Assembly: GCA_016765095.1 (NCBI GenBank)
Contig: JAESQQ010000051.1
Span: 1 to 40,686, forward strand
DNA from: Planctomycetota bacterium
GTDB lineage: Bacteria > Planctomycetota > J058
Length of the DNA stretch: 40,686 bases
Reading direction: 5' to 3'
Numbering within the stretch: the first letter of the stretch is position 1; each line of letters starts with the position of its first letter. The notes under the pieces were generated by a model. It had not been told where the DNA came from, did no database searches, and worked only from the letters and a program-made list of their open reading frames with translations. Made by a program: the position numbers and the translations under genes. Below are positions 25,227 to 34,694 of this stretch, piece by piece.

Positions 25227-27755
25227 TCAGGAGAGCGCCTCCGCAAGGAGACGGCGCAGGATCTCTTCCTCGCGCTCCCAGCTCAGCTCGTGTGCGGCTG
25301 CAAGCGCACGCTTCTGGAGTCCGGCGTAGGCCTCCTCGTTGGTGAGCAACTCTCGGATTGCGGCCGCCGTCGAGGCCGGATCTTGAGGGTCGATCGCGAG
25401 TCCAAACCCGTAGCGCTCAGCCAAGCGCTCCATCTCCGGGAGTCGAGGGTAGAGGACTGGGAGCCCGGCGCTGATGCACTGAAAGAAACCGTTGGGGAGG
25501 CAATGCACGTAGTTTTCGGAGAGACCGAAGTAGATCACCAACCCCGCGTTGGCGGTGCGAATGTGGGGGACGACTTCGAAGGGCTTGACCGGTCCGCAGA
25601 GGTGAACCCGCCCCTCCAATCCGAGTCGTCGAATCAGCTCAGCGCGCGATTCGTGCCCAGCTCCCAGGAACGCGACGTGGACATTTTCAGGCAGCTGGCG
25701 GAGAGCTTCTAAGGTTTGCTCGACGGCTTGGCCCGCCTTCGCGTTTCCTACCACGACCAAGAGGAAGTCTTCTTCGCTGAGTCCGAGCCGAGCCCGGATG
25801 TCCTCGGCTGGCTCCACCTCCAGACGGGCGTCCTGGACGTTCCTGAGCAAAGTGAAGGGGCGCTGAAAGGCCTCCTCTTGCAGGAGCGCGACTCCTTGGC
25901 TAACGGTCACCACTTCCGCGGCGAACTTGACTGAGCAACGCTCAAGCAGGTCGAAGAAGGGAAGGATGAAGTAGCGAATCGTGGGAATCTGTGAACTCCT
26001 GTGTTGCATTCGTCCGTAGAAGTCATGGGCGTCATAGACATAGCGCGCCCCGTTCTGTCGGCACTTCCAATAGACCGCTGGGAAGAAATACGGGCTGTGC
26101 ATGTAGTAGAGGTCCGCGTCCGGCAACGACTCAAGCGCCGGCCAGAGATACTGGGCGGCATAGGCGCGATAGATCGCGGCGACCTGTCGCACGAGGCGTT
26201 GAGGTGCGCGGCTGGCGTGCAAGGCGTCGTAGAGGCCGCGGGGCAACAAAGGCGAACGGACGCCTGGGCTCCGCGAAGAGCGCAACATGCGCAGCTCGAA
26301 CAGGAGCTCTTCCTCGCGCAAGGAGCTCCGCTTGCCCTCGAAGAGCTGAGAGTGGTAGCCGAGTCGGCTCACCGACGCGGCCTGCTTGAACGTTCTGCTG
26401 TCCCGCTCCACAGGAAGAGGAGTCAGGGTCACCACACGCAGCGGACCAGGCGTCTTGGCACGGGGAGGGATCTTTCCGAGCCTCTTAAGCGCTCCAAGTG
26501 CGTGACCGATGAGCCTCCCGGACGCCTGGGTTCTGCGGAGGGCTTTTCTCGGCGCGGCTGCCAGAGCTGCGACTCCCTCCAGGCGGGACCAAGACCACGC
26601 GTCTCGCGCGCGCAGCTCAAGGAGCAGTGCCTTGGTAGGAGGGCTCCCCGAGCCTCCCCGGCCGCTGGCATCTCTGGCCCCAGAGCCGTGCTCAACAAGT
26701 TCCACCAGATTTCGGTAGGAGTTGAGGTTCGAGCCAACGAGCTCCGCGTAGGCGCAGTCCGTGATTCGCTTGCGCTCGACGTCCGAGAGGACGACTTCTA
26801 GCACCTCGTCAAGGTTGCTGAGATCCGGCTGGAGCTCAAGGTAGTGCCGCCCGGACTGAAGGACACCGCCGTAGTCCCCAGAGACCAAGACGAGGCACGT
26901 TCGCGCGGCGCAGGCTTCGAGGTGACTCGGACGCAGCGCGGAGGCGGCTAGGTTGGCGCCCTCGCCGCTCAAGCGGCGAGCGAGGTCGAGCGGCGCGAGG
27001 TCGGGGAGTGAGCTCGCCTCTCGGCGAAGGGTTCCTCCGGGGTCGAGTTGGTCGAAACCGGCGGCGGCGCTGACGAAATAGCGCGAGGCGAGCAGGAAGC
27101 GCCACCAGGAGTCGCCAGCAAAGTTGGAGCGGGCGCCTGGGGCGCGATCGCAGCGCAACACCCCGCGCTCGAGCGCGCGGCGCTGGACGGCTTCGACGGT
27201 GACGAACTCGCGCACTCCGCTCAGACCGAGCCAGGGCTGAGGCGAGTCTGGCGCCAGCGCCAGGTCGTTGAGTCGCGTCAAGTCGCTCCCAGGGAACTCG
27301 AGACGATTCACCGTCCGCTCGTCAAGGTATGCCCCTTGGCGCTCCAGCAATCGAACGCCTTCTTGGACGAGGCTTCTGTAGAGGACCTCAGCCACCTCCG
27401 GGGAAACCGCGGAAACGACGCAGTCGACTCGGAGCCTGCGCAGGGAACTCACGAGGCGCTCGGTGTCCGAAGCGGAGTTGCGCGGGAGGGCTACGCGAGT
27501 CGCCTCGACCTGCGCGAAGGGATCAAGGCGGCTGAGGGCACGCTCGAATTCGCCGTCTTGGAAGCGGAGTTCGAAGAGGCTCCCGTCGAAGACGATGAGG
27601 TCCCAGCGGGCTCGGAGGACCTCGGGTGAGGGCTCCCCCCTGCCAAGGTTGATGTGGGCCACGCGCCCTGTCGAATGGCGCCGGAAGGCGTAGAGCTGGT
27701 CCCGCTCGGGCGAGGGGATCGGCTGGAGGTGGTGGTAGAGAACAAGGATGTGCAT
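25227..27755 (-). CDS. two-domain glycosyltransferase: CgeB-like N-terminal half plus GT4-like C-terminal half
   Basis: N half MHILVLYHHLQ... and RPSHLEACAARTCLVLVSGDYGGVLQSGRHYLEL; C half RVVTLTPLPVERDSRTFKQAASVSRLGY..., YVYDAHDFYGRM, LPNGFFQCISAGLPVLYPRLPEMERLAERYGFG. Confidence 0.85.
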   Translation of the reverse strand: MHILVLYHHLQPIPSPERDQLYAFRRHSTGRVAHINLGRGEPSPEVLRARWDLIVFDGSLFELRFQDGEFERALSRLDPFAQVEATRVALPRNSASDTERLVSSLRRLRVDCVVSAVSPEVAEVLYRSLVQEGVRLLERQGAYLDERTVNRLEFPGSDLTRLNDLALAPDSPQPWLGLSGVREFVTVEAVQRRALERGVLRCDRAPGARSNFAGDSWWRFLLASRYFVSAAAGFDQLDPGGTLRREASSLPDLAPLDLARRLSGEGANLAASALRPSHLEACAARTCLVLVSGDYGGVLQSGRHYLELQPDLSNLDEVLEVVLSDVERKRITDCAYAELVGSNLNSYRNLVELVEHGSGARDASGRGGSGSPPTKALLLELRARDAWSWSRLEGVAALAAAPRKALRRTQASGRLIGHALGALKRLGKIPPRAKTPGPLRVVTLTPLPVERDSRTFKQAASVSRLGYHSQLFEGKRSSLREEELLFELRMLRSSRSPGVRSPLLPRGLYDALHASRAPQRLVRQVAAIYRAYAAQYLWPALESLPDADLYYMHSPYFFPAVYWKCRQNGARYVYDAHDFYGRMQHRSSQIPTIRYFILPFFDLLERCSVKFAAEVVTVSQGVALLQEEAFQRPFTLLRNVQDARLEVEPAEDIRARLGLSEEDFLLVVVGNAKAGQAVEQTLEALRQLPENVHVAFLGAGHESRAELIRRLGLEGRVHLCGPVKPFEVVPHIRTANAGLVIYFGLSENYVHCLPNGFFQCISAGLPVLYPRLPEMERLAERYGFGLAIDPQDPASTAAAIRELLTNEEAYAGLQKRALAAAHELSWEREEEILRRLLAEALS

Positions 27756-27931
27756 TTGAATCTAGCGGTTGATCGAGTGTAGCCACGGACGGAGTTCGTG
27801 CGGGAGAGGCGAGTCAGAGCGCCAGGACCCCAGCGTTACTTCCACGCGCGAGGACTTATCGGGAAGAGTCGCCGGATTCCTCGCGCTCTTGCGTGGGCTG
27901 AAGAGCCAGAGTGGTCTGACTTCGAATTCGC

Positions 27932-29899
27932 TCACGCCTCTCCCCAGTGTTGACGCGCCCAGAGCTTGGTGCAGATCACTCGCCATGTGATGAACTCTTG
28001 ATTGATCGAACGGTGAGGGGACTCGAAGAGGGCTCGCACGCCCTTGGTGTCGAACCACTCCTCCTCATGTTCGTTGGCTGGTTCGAGGAGGCGGGAGAAA
28101 TGGCGAGCGGCGTAGCCGAAGGTCAATTCGGGGGCCGAGCGGAAGCCGATCTTGTCGCGCCGCGAGCGGACTCCCTCCGGCAGGATCCCTTTCATGGCCT
28201 CGCGCAACACGAGCTTCGTCTCTGTCCCACGTAGCCTGAGTTGATCAGGAAGTGAGAGGCAGAATTCGGCCAACTCGTGGTCTAGAAAGGGAACCCGCGC
28301 TTCGACGGAGTGCGCCATCGAGTTTCGGTCTTCGAATCGCAAGAGAGCGGGCAACACCGCGGAAGCCACGTCGTGGGCCAGGCGAGCAGAGAGCTGGTCG
28401 GAGGCAGGGGCCGCGCTGAAGTCGAGGGCTTCGTCCTTCCAAGTCCTTGCCCAGCTCGACGAGAGGAAGACGTCTGGCTGAACGGCTTGAGGTGTTGGTT
28501 GCGCGTGGCTCTCCGGCAGGTAACGACCCAACACGCGGAGCATGTGGCCATAGGCGCCCTTTAGCCTCGCGGGCACGACGTCTCCGATCGCCTCGCGGCG
28601 CGAGAGGAGAGGCGTGCCGTTGAGCTTCTGGAACTCGCGCAACACACGGTGAGCTTCCCTGAGCCTTCCCTGCTTGATGAACGAGCGCACGAGCGGGTCG
28701 AAGTACATGTGATATCCGCCCAAGATCTCGTCAGCGCCCTGGCCGTCGAGCACCACCTTGAGACCTTCCTGGCTGACTCGCTCGAACACGAACCACTGGG
28801 CCACGATGCTCGCTGAACCGAAGGGCTCGTCTTGGTGGCGGAGGATCCGGCCCAGGGCCTCGTCAAGGGAGGCTGGGTCGACTCGGATCTGGACTAGTCG
28901 AGACCCCGCAGCCTTCGCCACGGGAACCATGTACTTGTACTCGTCGAACGGCGTATCGCTCGCGCAGTAGCCGAACGAGATGTGCCGCTGTGAGCCGAGT
29001 CGTGCGCTCGTCGTCACGATCGAGGAGGAGTCGAGCCCCCCGCTGAGACAAGTCCCGATCGGCACGTCGCTGCGGAGGTGGAGGTTGAGTGAGCTCTCGA
29101 AGAGCTCTTGAAAGCGCGCGACTGCGTCGGGCAAGGAACCCGAGAAGGAGGGGAGGTGGTGAGGGCTCCAGTAGCGCTCTCGCCGGACGCTCTCCGGCGC
29201 GTCCAAAGAGATCTCCATGAACGTCCCGGGTGCGAGGGCTTCGACCCCAGCGAAGAAGGTGCGCGAGCTTCGATCGGTGCAGCCCGTCAGCAGAAATGAG
29301 AGCACCTGGGCTTCGTCAGGGCGAGCCACATACCCCGGCAGGGCCAAGAGCCCCTTGACCTCCGAGGCGAAGGCCCATCCGCCGCGGTGTCGAGTCAGGA
29401 GGAGGGGCTTGATCCCAAAGCGATCCCGCGCGAGCAATACCGTGCGCGCCTTCGAGTCGTAGATCGCGAGCGCGAACATCCCTCGCAACCAGCGGAGAAA
29501 GTTCGTCCCCCACTCGAGGTAGGCTCGCAGGACGACCTCCGTGTCTCCAGACGACACAAATTGGTGTCCCAGCCCTCGAAGCGTCTCGCGAAGCTCCACG
29601 TAGTTATAGACCTCTCCATTGAAAACCAACGCGCAGCCGCGCTCAGGGTCGAGCATTGGCTGGGCTGAGTCCTGGCTGAGGTCTAGAATCGCGAGTCGGC
29701 GGTGGACGAGAGCGACCTCGCCCTTTGCACAGGCTGAGGCCTTAGGCGGCTGATCGTGCCACACCTCCGGCTCGCCTCCCGCGCGCGAGACCGCGAAGCC
29801 AAACCCGTCGGGACCCCGGTGTTCGAGGCGCTCGCTCAGGCGCTCGAGGTCACCTGGCGTGAAAGGACCCGCGCCGATCAAGCCTGCGATCCCGCACAC
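27932..29899 (-). CDS. asnB: asparagine synthase (glutamine-hydrolysing)-like amidotransferase, copy 2
   Basis: MCGIAGLIGAG, LEHRGPDGFG, VFNGEVYNYVELR, CLSGGLDSSSIV. Confidence 0.93.
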   Translation of the reverse strand: MCGIAGLIGAGPFTPGDLERLSERLEHRGPDGFGFAVSRAGGEPEVWHDQPPKASACAKGEVALVHRRLAILDLSQDSAQPMLDPERGCALVFNGEVYNYVELRETLRGLGHQFVSSGDTEVVLRAYLEWGTNFLRWLRGMFALAIYDSKARTVLLARDRFGIKPLLLTRHRGGWAFASEVKGLLALPGYVARPDEAQVLSFLLTGCTDRSSRTFFAGVEALAPGTFMEISLDAPESVRRERYWSPHHLPSFSGSLPDAVARFQELFESSLNLHLRSDVPIGTCLSGGLDSSSIVTTSARLGSQRHISFGYCASDTPFDEYKYMVPVAKAAGSRLVQIRVDPASLDEALGRILRHQDEPFGSASIVAQWFVFERVSQEGLKVVLDGQGADEILGGYHMYFDPLVRSFIKQGRLREAHRVLREFQKLNGTPLLSRREAIGDVVPARLKGAYGHMLRVLGRYLPESHAQPTPQAVQPDVFLSSSWARTWKDEALDFSAAPASDQLSARLAHDVASAVLPALLRFEDRNSMAHSVEARVPFLDHELAEFCLSLPDQLRLRGTETKLVLREAMKGILPEGVRSRRDKIGFRSAPELTFGYAARHFSRLLEPANEHEEEWFDTKGVRALFESPHRSINQEFITWRVICTKLWARQHWGEA

Positions 29900-29949
29900 G
29901 CTAGGGACGCCTCCCGCTCAGGGGACGGCGCTGGCTCAAGGCGGGCGGC

Positions 29950-32460
29950 CTAGGAGAGGTCGTCACGAAACAACACCCTAGAAATGAGAGCCTCAAGGAC
30001 CTGCTCCTCATGCTCCCAGGTCAATTCGCGCGCCGCGAGGTTCGCTGCGGCTTGGAGCAATTCGCGCGATTCGCCTGGCTTGAGGAGGGCCCGAATTCCC
30101 GCTTCGACGGACTCCGAGTCGAGAGGATCGATCGCCACTCCAAAGCCGTAGCGCTCGGCCAGGCGCTCCATCTCGGGGAGACGCGGGTGGAGAATGGGGA
30201 GCCCGGCGCTCACACACTGGAAAAAGCCGTTCGGGAGGCAATTGCGATAATTCTCGGAGAGGTCGAAGTAGAGGACCAAGCCTGCGTCGGCGCTCCGAAT
30301 GTGAGGCACGACCTCGAAGGGCTTGACCGGCCCGCAGAGGTGAACTCGCGCGCTCAACCCGTGAGCCGCCACCATCGGGCCTCGAGACTCGTGGCCTCCG
30401 CCCAAGAAGGCCACGTGGACGTGATCGGGGAGGCGCCGAAGCGCCTTCAGGGTGGGCTCGACCGCTTGCCCTTGCTTCGCGTTCCCGACCACCACGAGCA
30501 AAAAGTCGGCGGCGGACAAGTGAAGTCGGTCCCTCAGTTCGCTGGGGGGGCTCGCCTCGAGACGAGCGTCTTGGACGTTTCGTATCAGCTGGAAGGGCCG
30601 CCCGAAGGCCGCCTCTTGGAGGTCCGCAACCCCCTTGCTGACCGTCACGACCTCAGCCGCGTATTTGACCGAGAGCCGCTCCAAGAGGTCGTAAAAGGGC
30701 TGCTGGAAGTAGCGGACCGTCGGGGTGAGCGACTCTCGCTGATGGATCCGACTGTAGAAGTCGTGAGCGTCATACACGAACTGTGCACCTTCGAGTTGAC
30801 ACTTGAGCAGGATCGCCGGCAGGTAATACGGCGAGTGAACATAGTAAAGCGGCGCTGAAGGGAGCGTTCGGAGAGGGGTCAGGAAGTAGTTCCGAGCGTA
30901 GGACGAGTAGAACTGCCAAAGGTGGTGGACCAAGCGCGCTGGGGCGCCGACGGCATGGACCGCACTTCGGATTGGGGCCGGCGTGAGGGGCGGCCCGGCC
31001 TCCAGAATACGGAGGTCGAAGGGAAGCTCTTGCCCGTTGAAGTTGCTCGGCTGGCCCTCGCAGAGGACCGAGGTGAAGCCGAACCTCTCTAGCGAAGCGG
31101 CCTGCTTGTAGGTCCGGCTGTCCCTCTCGACGGCGAGCGGGGTTACGGTCACGACTCGTTCGCGGGGGACCTCACGCCCTTTGCGGTGAAGCCGTCGGGC
31201 TCCCTCCAGGGCCCGTCGAATCAGGGCCGCGGGGCGGAGCGCGCGACGCACCTGGGGCTTGAGCTTTCCGTGCCGCTTCGCGAGTCGGAGTCTCGCCACG
31301 CCGTCCATGGCGGCCATTCGGTAGTAGGTCGGGCTCGCGACGCCGGTGGCCGGAGCCGGCACGCTACCGAATGTCGTGGTCAGGATCGTCTTCACGAAGC
31401 CGCGGTAGGTAGCGAGTCCAGAGGCGACGACCTCTTCGTAGGCCTGCTCCGTGATCTCCGCGCGGAGCTTGTCGTCTCGCACGAGCTGCAGGACCTCCTC
31501 GAGATTGGAGAAGTCGCGAGCGAGCTCGAGGTAGTGCCTGCCCGGCACGAGGAGCCCGTTGTAGCGACCAGCGACGAGAACCTGACAGGTCCGCGTGGCG
31601 CAGGCTTCGAGGTGACGCGGGGAGAGCGCGAAGAGCTGCAACTCTCCGTCCCGTCCTGGGAAGCAGGCGGTCTCGATCTCAGCGAAGGTCGCGTCCGGAT
31701 GTTCGGCCACGAACGTGTCTGTGCGCTCGCGCAGCTTGCCGTCCGTGTCGAGAAGGCTCGCCCCGCCCTCGACGCTGATCGTGTAGCGACAACGCAGCAA
31801 GAACCGATACCAGTCTGTACCGTGGAAGGTGTCTTCTTGGCGAGTGGAGATGTCGATGCGCAAGCCGTGCCGGGGGCCGCCCTCCTGGAAGGCCTCTGCG
31901 ATCTGAGTCTTGAGGAGGCCGTGGCTGCCGAGCCAAGCCTGCGCGTGGTATGCCCGATAGCCAACGTCGATCGGGCGATTCCGGATCCGCGAGGGCGCGG
32001 CGAGAGAGGCCACGCTCATTTCGTCGAGGTATCCGGTCAGCACCTCGTGGATCCGCACTCCGTCCTCTTGGAGGGCAGGGTAGATCTTGGGCCACTCCGT
32101 AGGAGGGGAGACCGAGAACACAATGTCGACGCCGAACTCGCGGAGGAAGGCGTTTAGGACCCCGGTGTGCGCGAACTCATCTTGGGGCAGCGCGATCTTG
32201 GTTCCGGGAACCCCCGCTAACCCTCTGATTTCCTCTACCGCTCCTGCAAAGGTCGGGGGGTGCCAGCGGATCGAGAGGAAGGTCGTGTGAAACACGATCA
32301 GGTCCCACGAGTGCTTTCGGACGAAGTCCGGCAAGCCGTGGAGGGCGACGTTGAGGTAGTGAACGCGCTGACCGGAGTAGCGGCCAAGGGAATAGAGGTG
32401 CTCCTCGATCGTCGACCGGAGCGGGGAGACGGTGTTGTGATAGACGACGAGGATGTTCAC
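29950..32460 (-). CDS. two-domain glycosyltransferase, paralogue of 25227..27755
   Basis: GTG start (32458-32460) giving MNILVVYHNTVSPLRSTIEEHLYSLG...; SPRHLEACATRTCQVLVAGRYNGLLVPGRHYLEL; C half collinear with the paralogue. Confidence 0.85.
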   Translation of the reverse strand: MNILVVYHNTVSPLRSTIEEHLYSLGRYSGQRVHYLNVALHGLPDFVRKHSWDLIVFHTTFLSIRWHPPTFAGAVEEIRGLAGVPGTKIALPQDEFAHTGVLNAFLREFGVDIVFSVSPPTEWPKIYPALQEDGVRIHEVLTGYLDEMSVASLAAPSRIRNRPIDVGYRAYHAQAWLGSHGLLKTQIAEAFQEGGPRHGLRIDISTRQEDTFHGTDWYRFLLRCRYTISVEGGASLLDTDGKLRERTDTFVAEHPDATFAEIETACFPGRDGELQLFALSPRHLEACATRTCQVLVAGRYNGLLVPGRHYLELARDFSNLEEVLQLVRDDKLRAEITEQAYEEVVASGLATYRGFVKTILTTTFGSVPAPATGVASPTYYRMAAMDGVARLRLAKRHGKLKPQVRRALRPAALIRRALEGARRLHRKGREVPRERVVTVTPLAVERDSRTYKQAASLERFGFTSVLCEGQPSNFNGQELPFDLRILEAGPPLTPAPIRSAVHAVGAPARLVHHLWQFYSSYARNYFLTPLRTLPSAPLYYVHSPYYLPAILLKCQLEGAQFVYDAHDFYSRIHQRESLTPTVRYFQQPFYDLLERLSVKYAAEVVTVSKGVADLQEAAFGRPFQLIRNVQDARLEASPPSELRDRLHLSAADFLLVVVGNAKQGQAVEPTLKALRRLPDHVHVAFLGGGHESRGPMVAAHGLSARVHLCGPVKPFEVVPHIRSADAGLVLYFDLSENYRNCLPNGFFQCVSAGLPILHPRLPEMERLAERYGFGVAIDPLDSESVEAGIRALLKPGESRELLQAAANLAARELTWEHEEQVLEALISRVLFRDDLS

Positions 32461-32518
32461 GGGATCCCTTGAAGAGTCTCGATACTGAGGGCGAATGCCT
32501 GGGAGGCCCGGGGCAATC

Positions 32519-33448
32519 TCAGCCACGCTGCTTGAGGTGGGTGAAGGTCTCGCCGACGCCGTGCGCTTCGTACCAGGCGACGAGGCGGGCGACGCCGTCG
32601 GCGAGATCGATCGTGGGCTCCCAGGAGAAGGTCTCCTTGGTCGCGCTCGGGTCGAGGAGGAGCGAGGCCAAGTCGTCTTCGAGGGGATCGACGACGTCGG
32701 GCGGGGAGTCCGGCGTGATCCCGAGGGCCGCGCTGACTTGCGCGAAGATCTCCTCGATCGTGACGTCGTTTCCGCTCGAGAGGTTGAAGTAGCCGGTCGG
32801 GGCGTCTGTGGGGAGCATGGCTGTCAAGACGCGCATGAAGTCGTCGAAGTAGACGAAGTCTCGACGCGTCCTCACGATCGAGCAGGGCTTGCCAGCCTTG
32901 AGGCGCTTGTAGAAGGCGGGCATGGGCCCGGTGTAGGCGCGCGGGCCGTAGACGTTCGCCATTCGGAGCGAGATCCAGGACAGCCCGCTCATTTCGAGGT
33001 AGCGCTCTCCGCCGGCCTTACTGATCGAGTAGCTCGTCCGAGGCCGCAGCGGGTGATCTCGTCGAACAGGCACCTGATCGGGCTGCCCGTAGGCGAGGGC
33101 CGTCTGAAAGTGAACCACCCGCTCAACCGAGCAGCGCTGGCTCGCGCGAACGACGTGGACTGTGCCCAACACGTTGCTGCGAATGTCCTCTTCCCAGTTG
33201 CTCAGATCCTTGTAGGCAGCCGCAGCGTGAATCACGTGGGTCGGCTGAAAGCGGTCGAAGAGCTCGTCGACCAAGGCGCCGTCAGCGACGCTTCCTTCCA
33301 CGACTTCGAGGGAAGCGTGAGCAGCCAGGGACTCGCGCCGACCGGTGGCGAAGTTGTCGAGGACCAAGACCCCGTGGCCTTCCGCCAAGAGATGGTCAGC
33401 GATGTTGGAGCCGAGGAAACCGGCTCCGCCGGTGATCAGGACCTTCAT
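32519..33448 (-). CDS. NAD-dependent epimerase/dehydratase (WbmG/WbmH-like)
   Basis: MKVLITGGAGFLGSNIADHLL, HAAAAYKDLSNWEEDIRSNVLGTVHVV, YSISKAGGERYLEMSGLSWISLRMANVYGPR. Confidence 0.9.
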   Translation of the reverse strand: MKVLITGGAGFLGSNIADHLLAEGHGVLVLDNFATGRRESLAAHASLEVVEGSVADGALVDELFDRFQPTHVIHAAAAYKDLSNWEEDIRSNVLGTVHVVRASQRCSVERVVHFQTALAYGQPDQVPVRRDHPLRPRTSYSISKAGGERYLEMSGLSWISLRMANVYGPRAYTGPMPAFYKRLKAGKPCSIVRTRRDFVYFDDFMRVLTAMLPTDAPTGYFNLSSGNDVTIEEIFAQVSAALGITPDSPPDVVDPLEDDLASLLLDPSATKETFSWEPTIDLADGVARLVAWYEAHGVGETFTHLKQRG

Positions 33449-33557
33449 GTGGAGACCTTCGTCGGAGACCCGCAGGAGGCGGGGCCTCAGCTGGCCTGGC
33501 GCCCCTCACTGAGGGTCTAGTTAGGAGAATTCGGCGGCTGAGGCCGCGACCGCAACG

Positions 33558-34493
33558 CTAGGACTTGGCTTCTTCCAGCTTGAGGTGGGTGTAGAACTCC
33601 TTGAGTCCCTTCTCCTTGTACCACTTGACGGCCGCCGAAATAATGTCCTCCAGCGGCGTCTCGGCGCGCCACTCGAAGTTGGCGTGAGTTTCGCTCGGGT
33701 CGAGGAGGATCGTGGGGGCGTCGTCGGGGCCCGGGTCGGCCTCCTTGCAGGGGACGTCGAGCCCGAGCGCCTTGGCGACGCCGTCGTAGAGCTCCTTGAT
33801 CGCGGTGTCCTGGCCAGTTGAGGCGTGGTAGGTCCCGGACGGACCCTTGCCGTCTAGCGCCAAGCGCACGAGGCGGACCAAGTCGTCGACGAAGATGAAG
33901 TCGCGCCGGGTGCGGAACACCGTGCACTCCTTCCCGGTCGTGAGGCGCTTGAAGAAGGCGGGGAGCGGGCCGCTCAGGTTGCGGGGACCAATGATGTTCG
34001 CGAGACGAAGGGTCACGTAGTTGAGCCCGCTCATTTCGAGGTATTCCTCGCCAGCCGTCTTGCTGATCGCGTAGGAGCAGTCGGGAAGGCGGGGGTGCTT
34101 GAGCGTGATCGGGTGCTCGAGTGGCTTGCTCCCGTAGCAGAGCGCGGTCTGGAAGTAGACGAAGCGCTTGACCTCGTGGGCCATGGCCGCCTTGACCACG
34201 TTCGCCGTCCCAAGCGCGTTGGTCAGGGTGTCTTCGGTCCAGTTTTCGGGATCCTTGTAGCTCGCGGCGGCGTGAGCGACTTGCTCGGGCTTGAAGCGGT
34301 GGAAGATCGCCAGCACGGCCGCGCCGTCGGCGATCGTCTCGTTGACCACCTCGAGCGAGTCGTGCGGCTCGAGGTTGTCGGCTCGTCCCGTCGAGAGGTT
34401 GTCGATCACGAGGACTTGGTGGCCGTCGGCCAGCAAGCTCTCCGTGAGGTGAGATCCAATGAAGCCAGAACCGCCAGTAATGAGGACGCGCAT
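33558..34493 (-). CDS. NAD-dependent epimerase/dehydratase (WbmG/WbmH-like), paralogue of the neighbouring gene
   Basis: MRVLITGGSGFIGSHLTESLL, HAAASYKDPENWTEDTLTNALGTANVV, YAISKTAGEEYLEMSGLNYVTLRLANIIGPR; ATG at 34491-34493. Confidence 0.9.
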   Translation of the reverse strand: MRVLITGGSGFIGSHLTESLLADGHQVLVIDNLSTGRADNLEPHDSLEVVNETIADGAAVLAIFHRFKPEQVAHAAASYKDPENWTEDTLTNALGTANVVKAAMAHEVKRFVYFQTALCYGSKPLEHPITLKHPRLPDCSYAISKTAGEEYLEMSGLNYVTLRLANIIGPRNLSGPLPAFFKRLTTGKECTVFRTRRDFIFVDDLVRLVRLALDGKGPSGTYHASTGQDTAIKELYDGVAKALGLDVPCKEADPGPDDAPTILLDPSETHANFEWRAETPLEDIISAAVKWYKEKGLKEFYTHLKLEEAKS

Positions 34494-34694
34494 GTCACCT
34501 CCGAGGGGGGGTCGCCGCGAGTGGAGCGGGATCGTAGGAGTCGCACTGAGCTCAGTCAACCCCGCAGGGAAAGCCTCAGAGCGCTGGATACGCGGGCTCC
34601 TGGGCGCGATGAGCGGCCGAGAGTTAGCCGACTCGAACAGCCAACATCACACCCCCTGATCAGCGAGGCGGCGCCAAAAATCTTGGGGAGCGCG

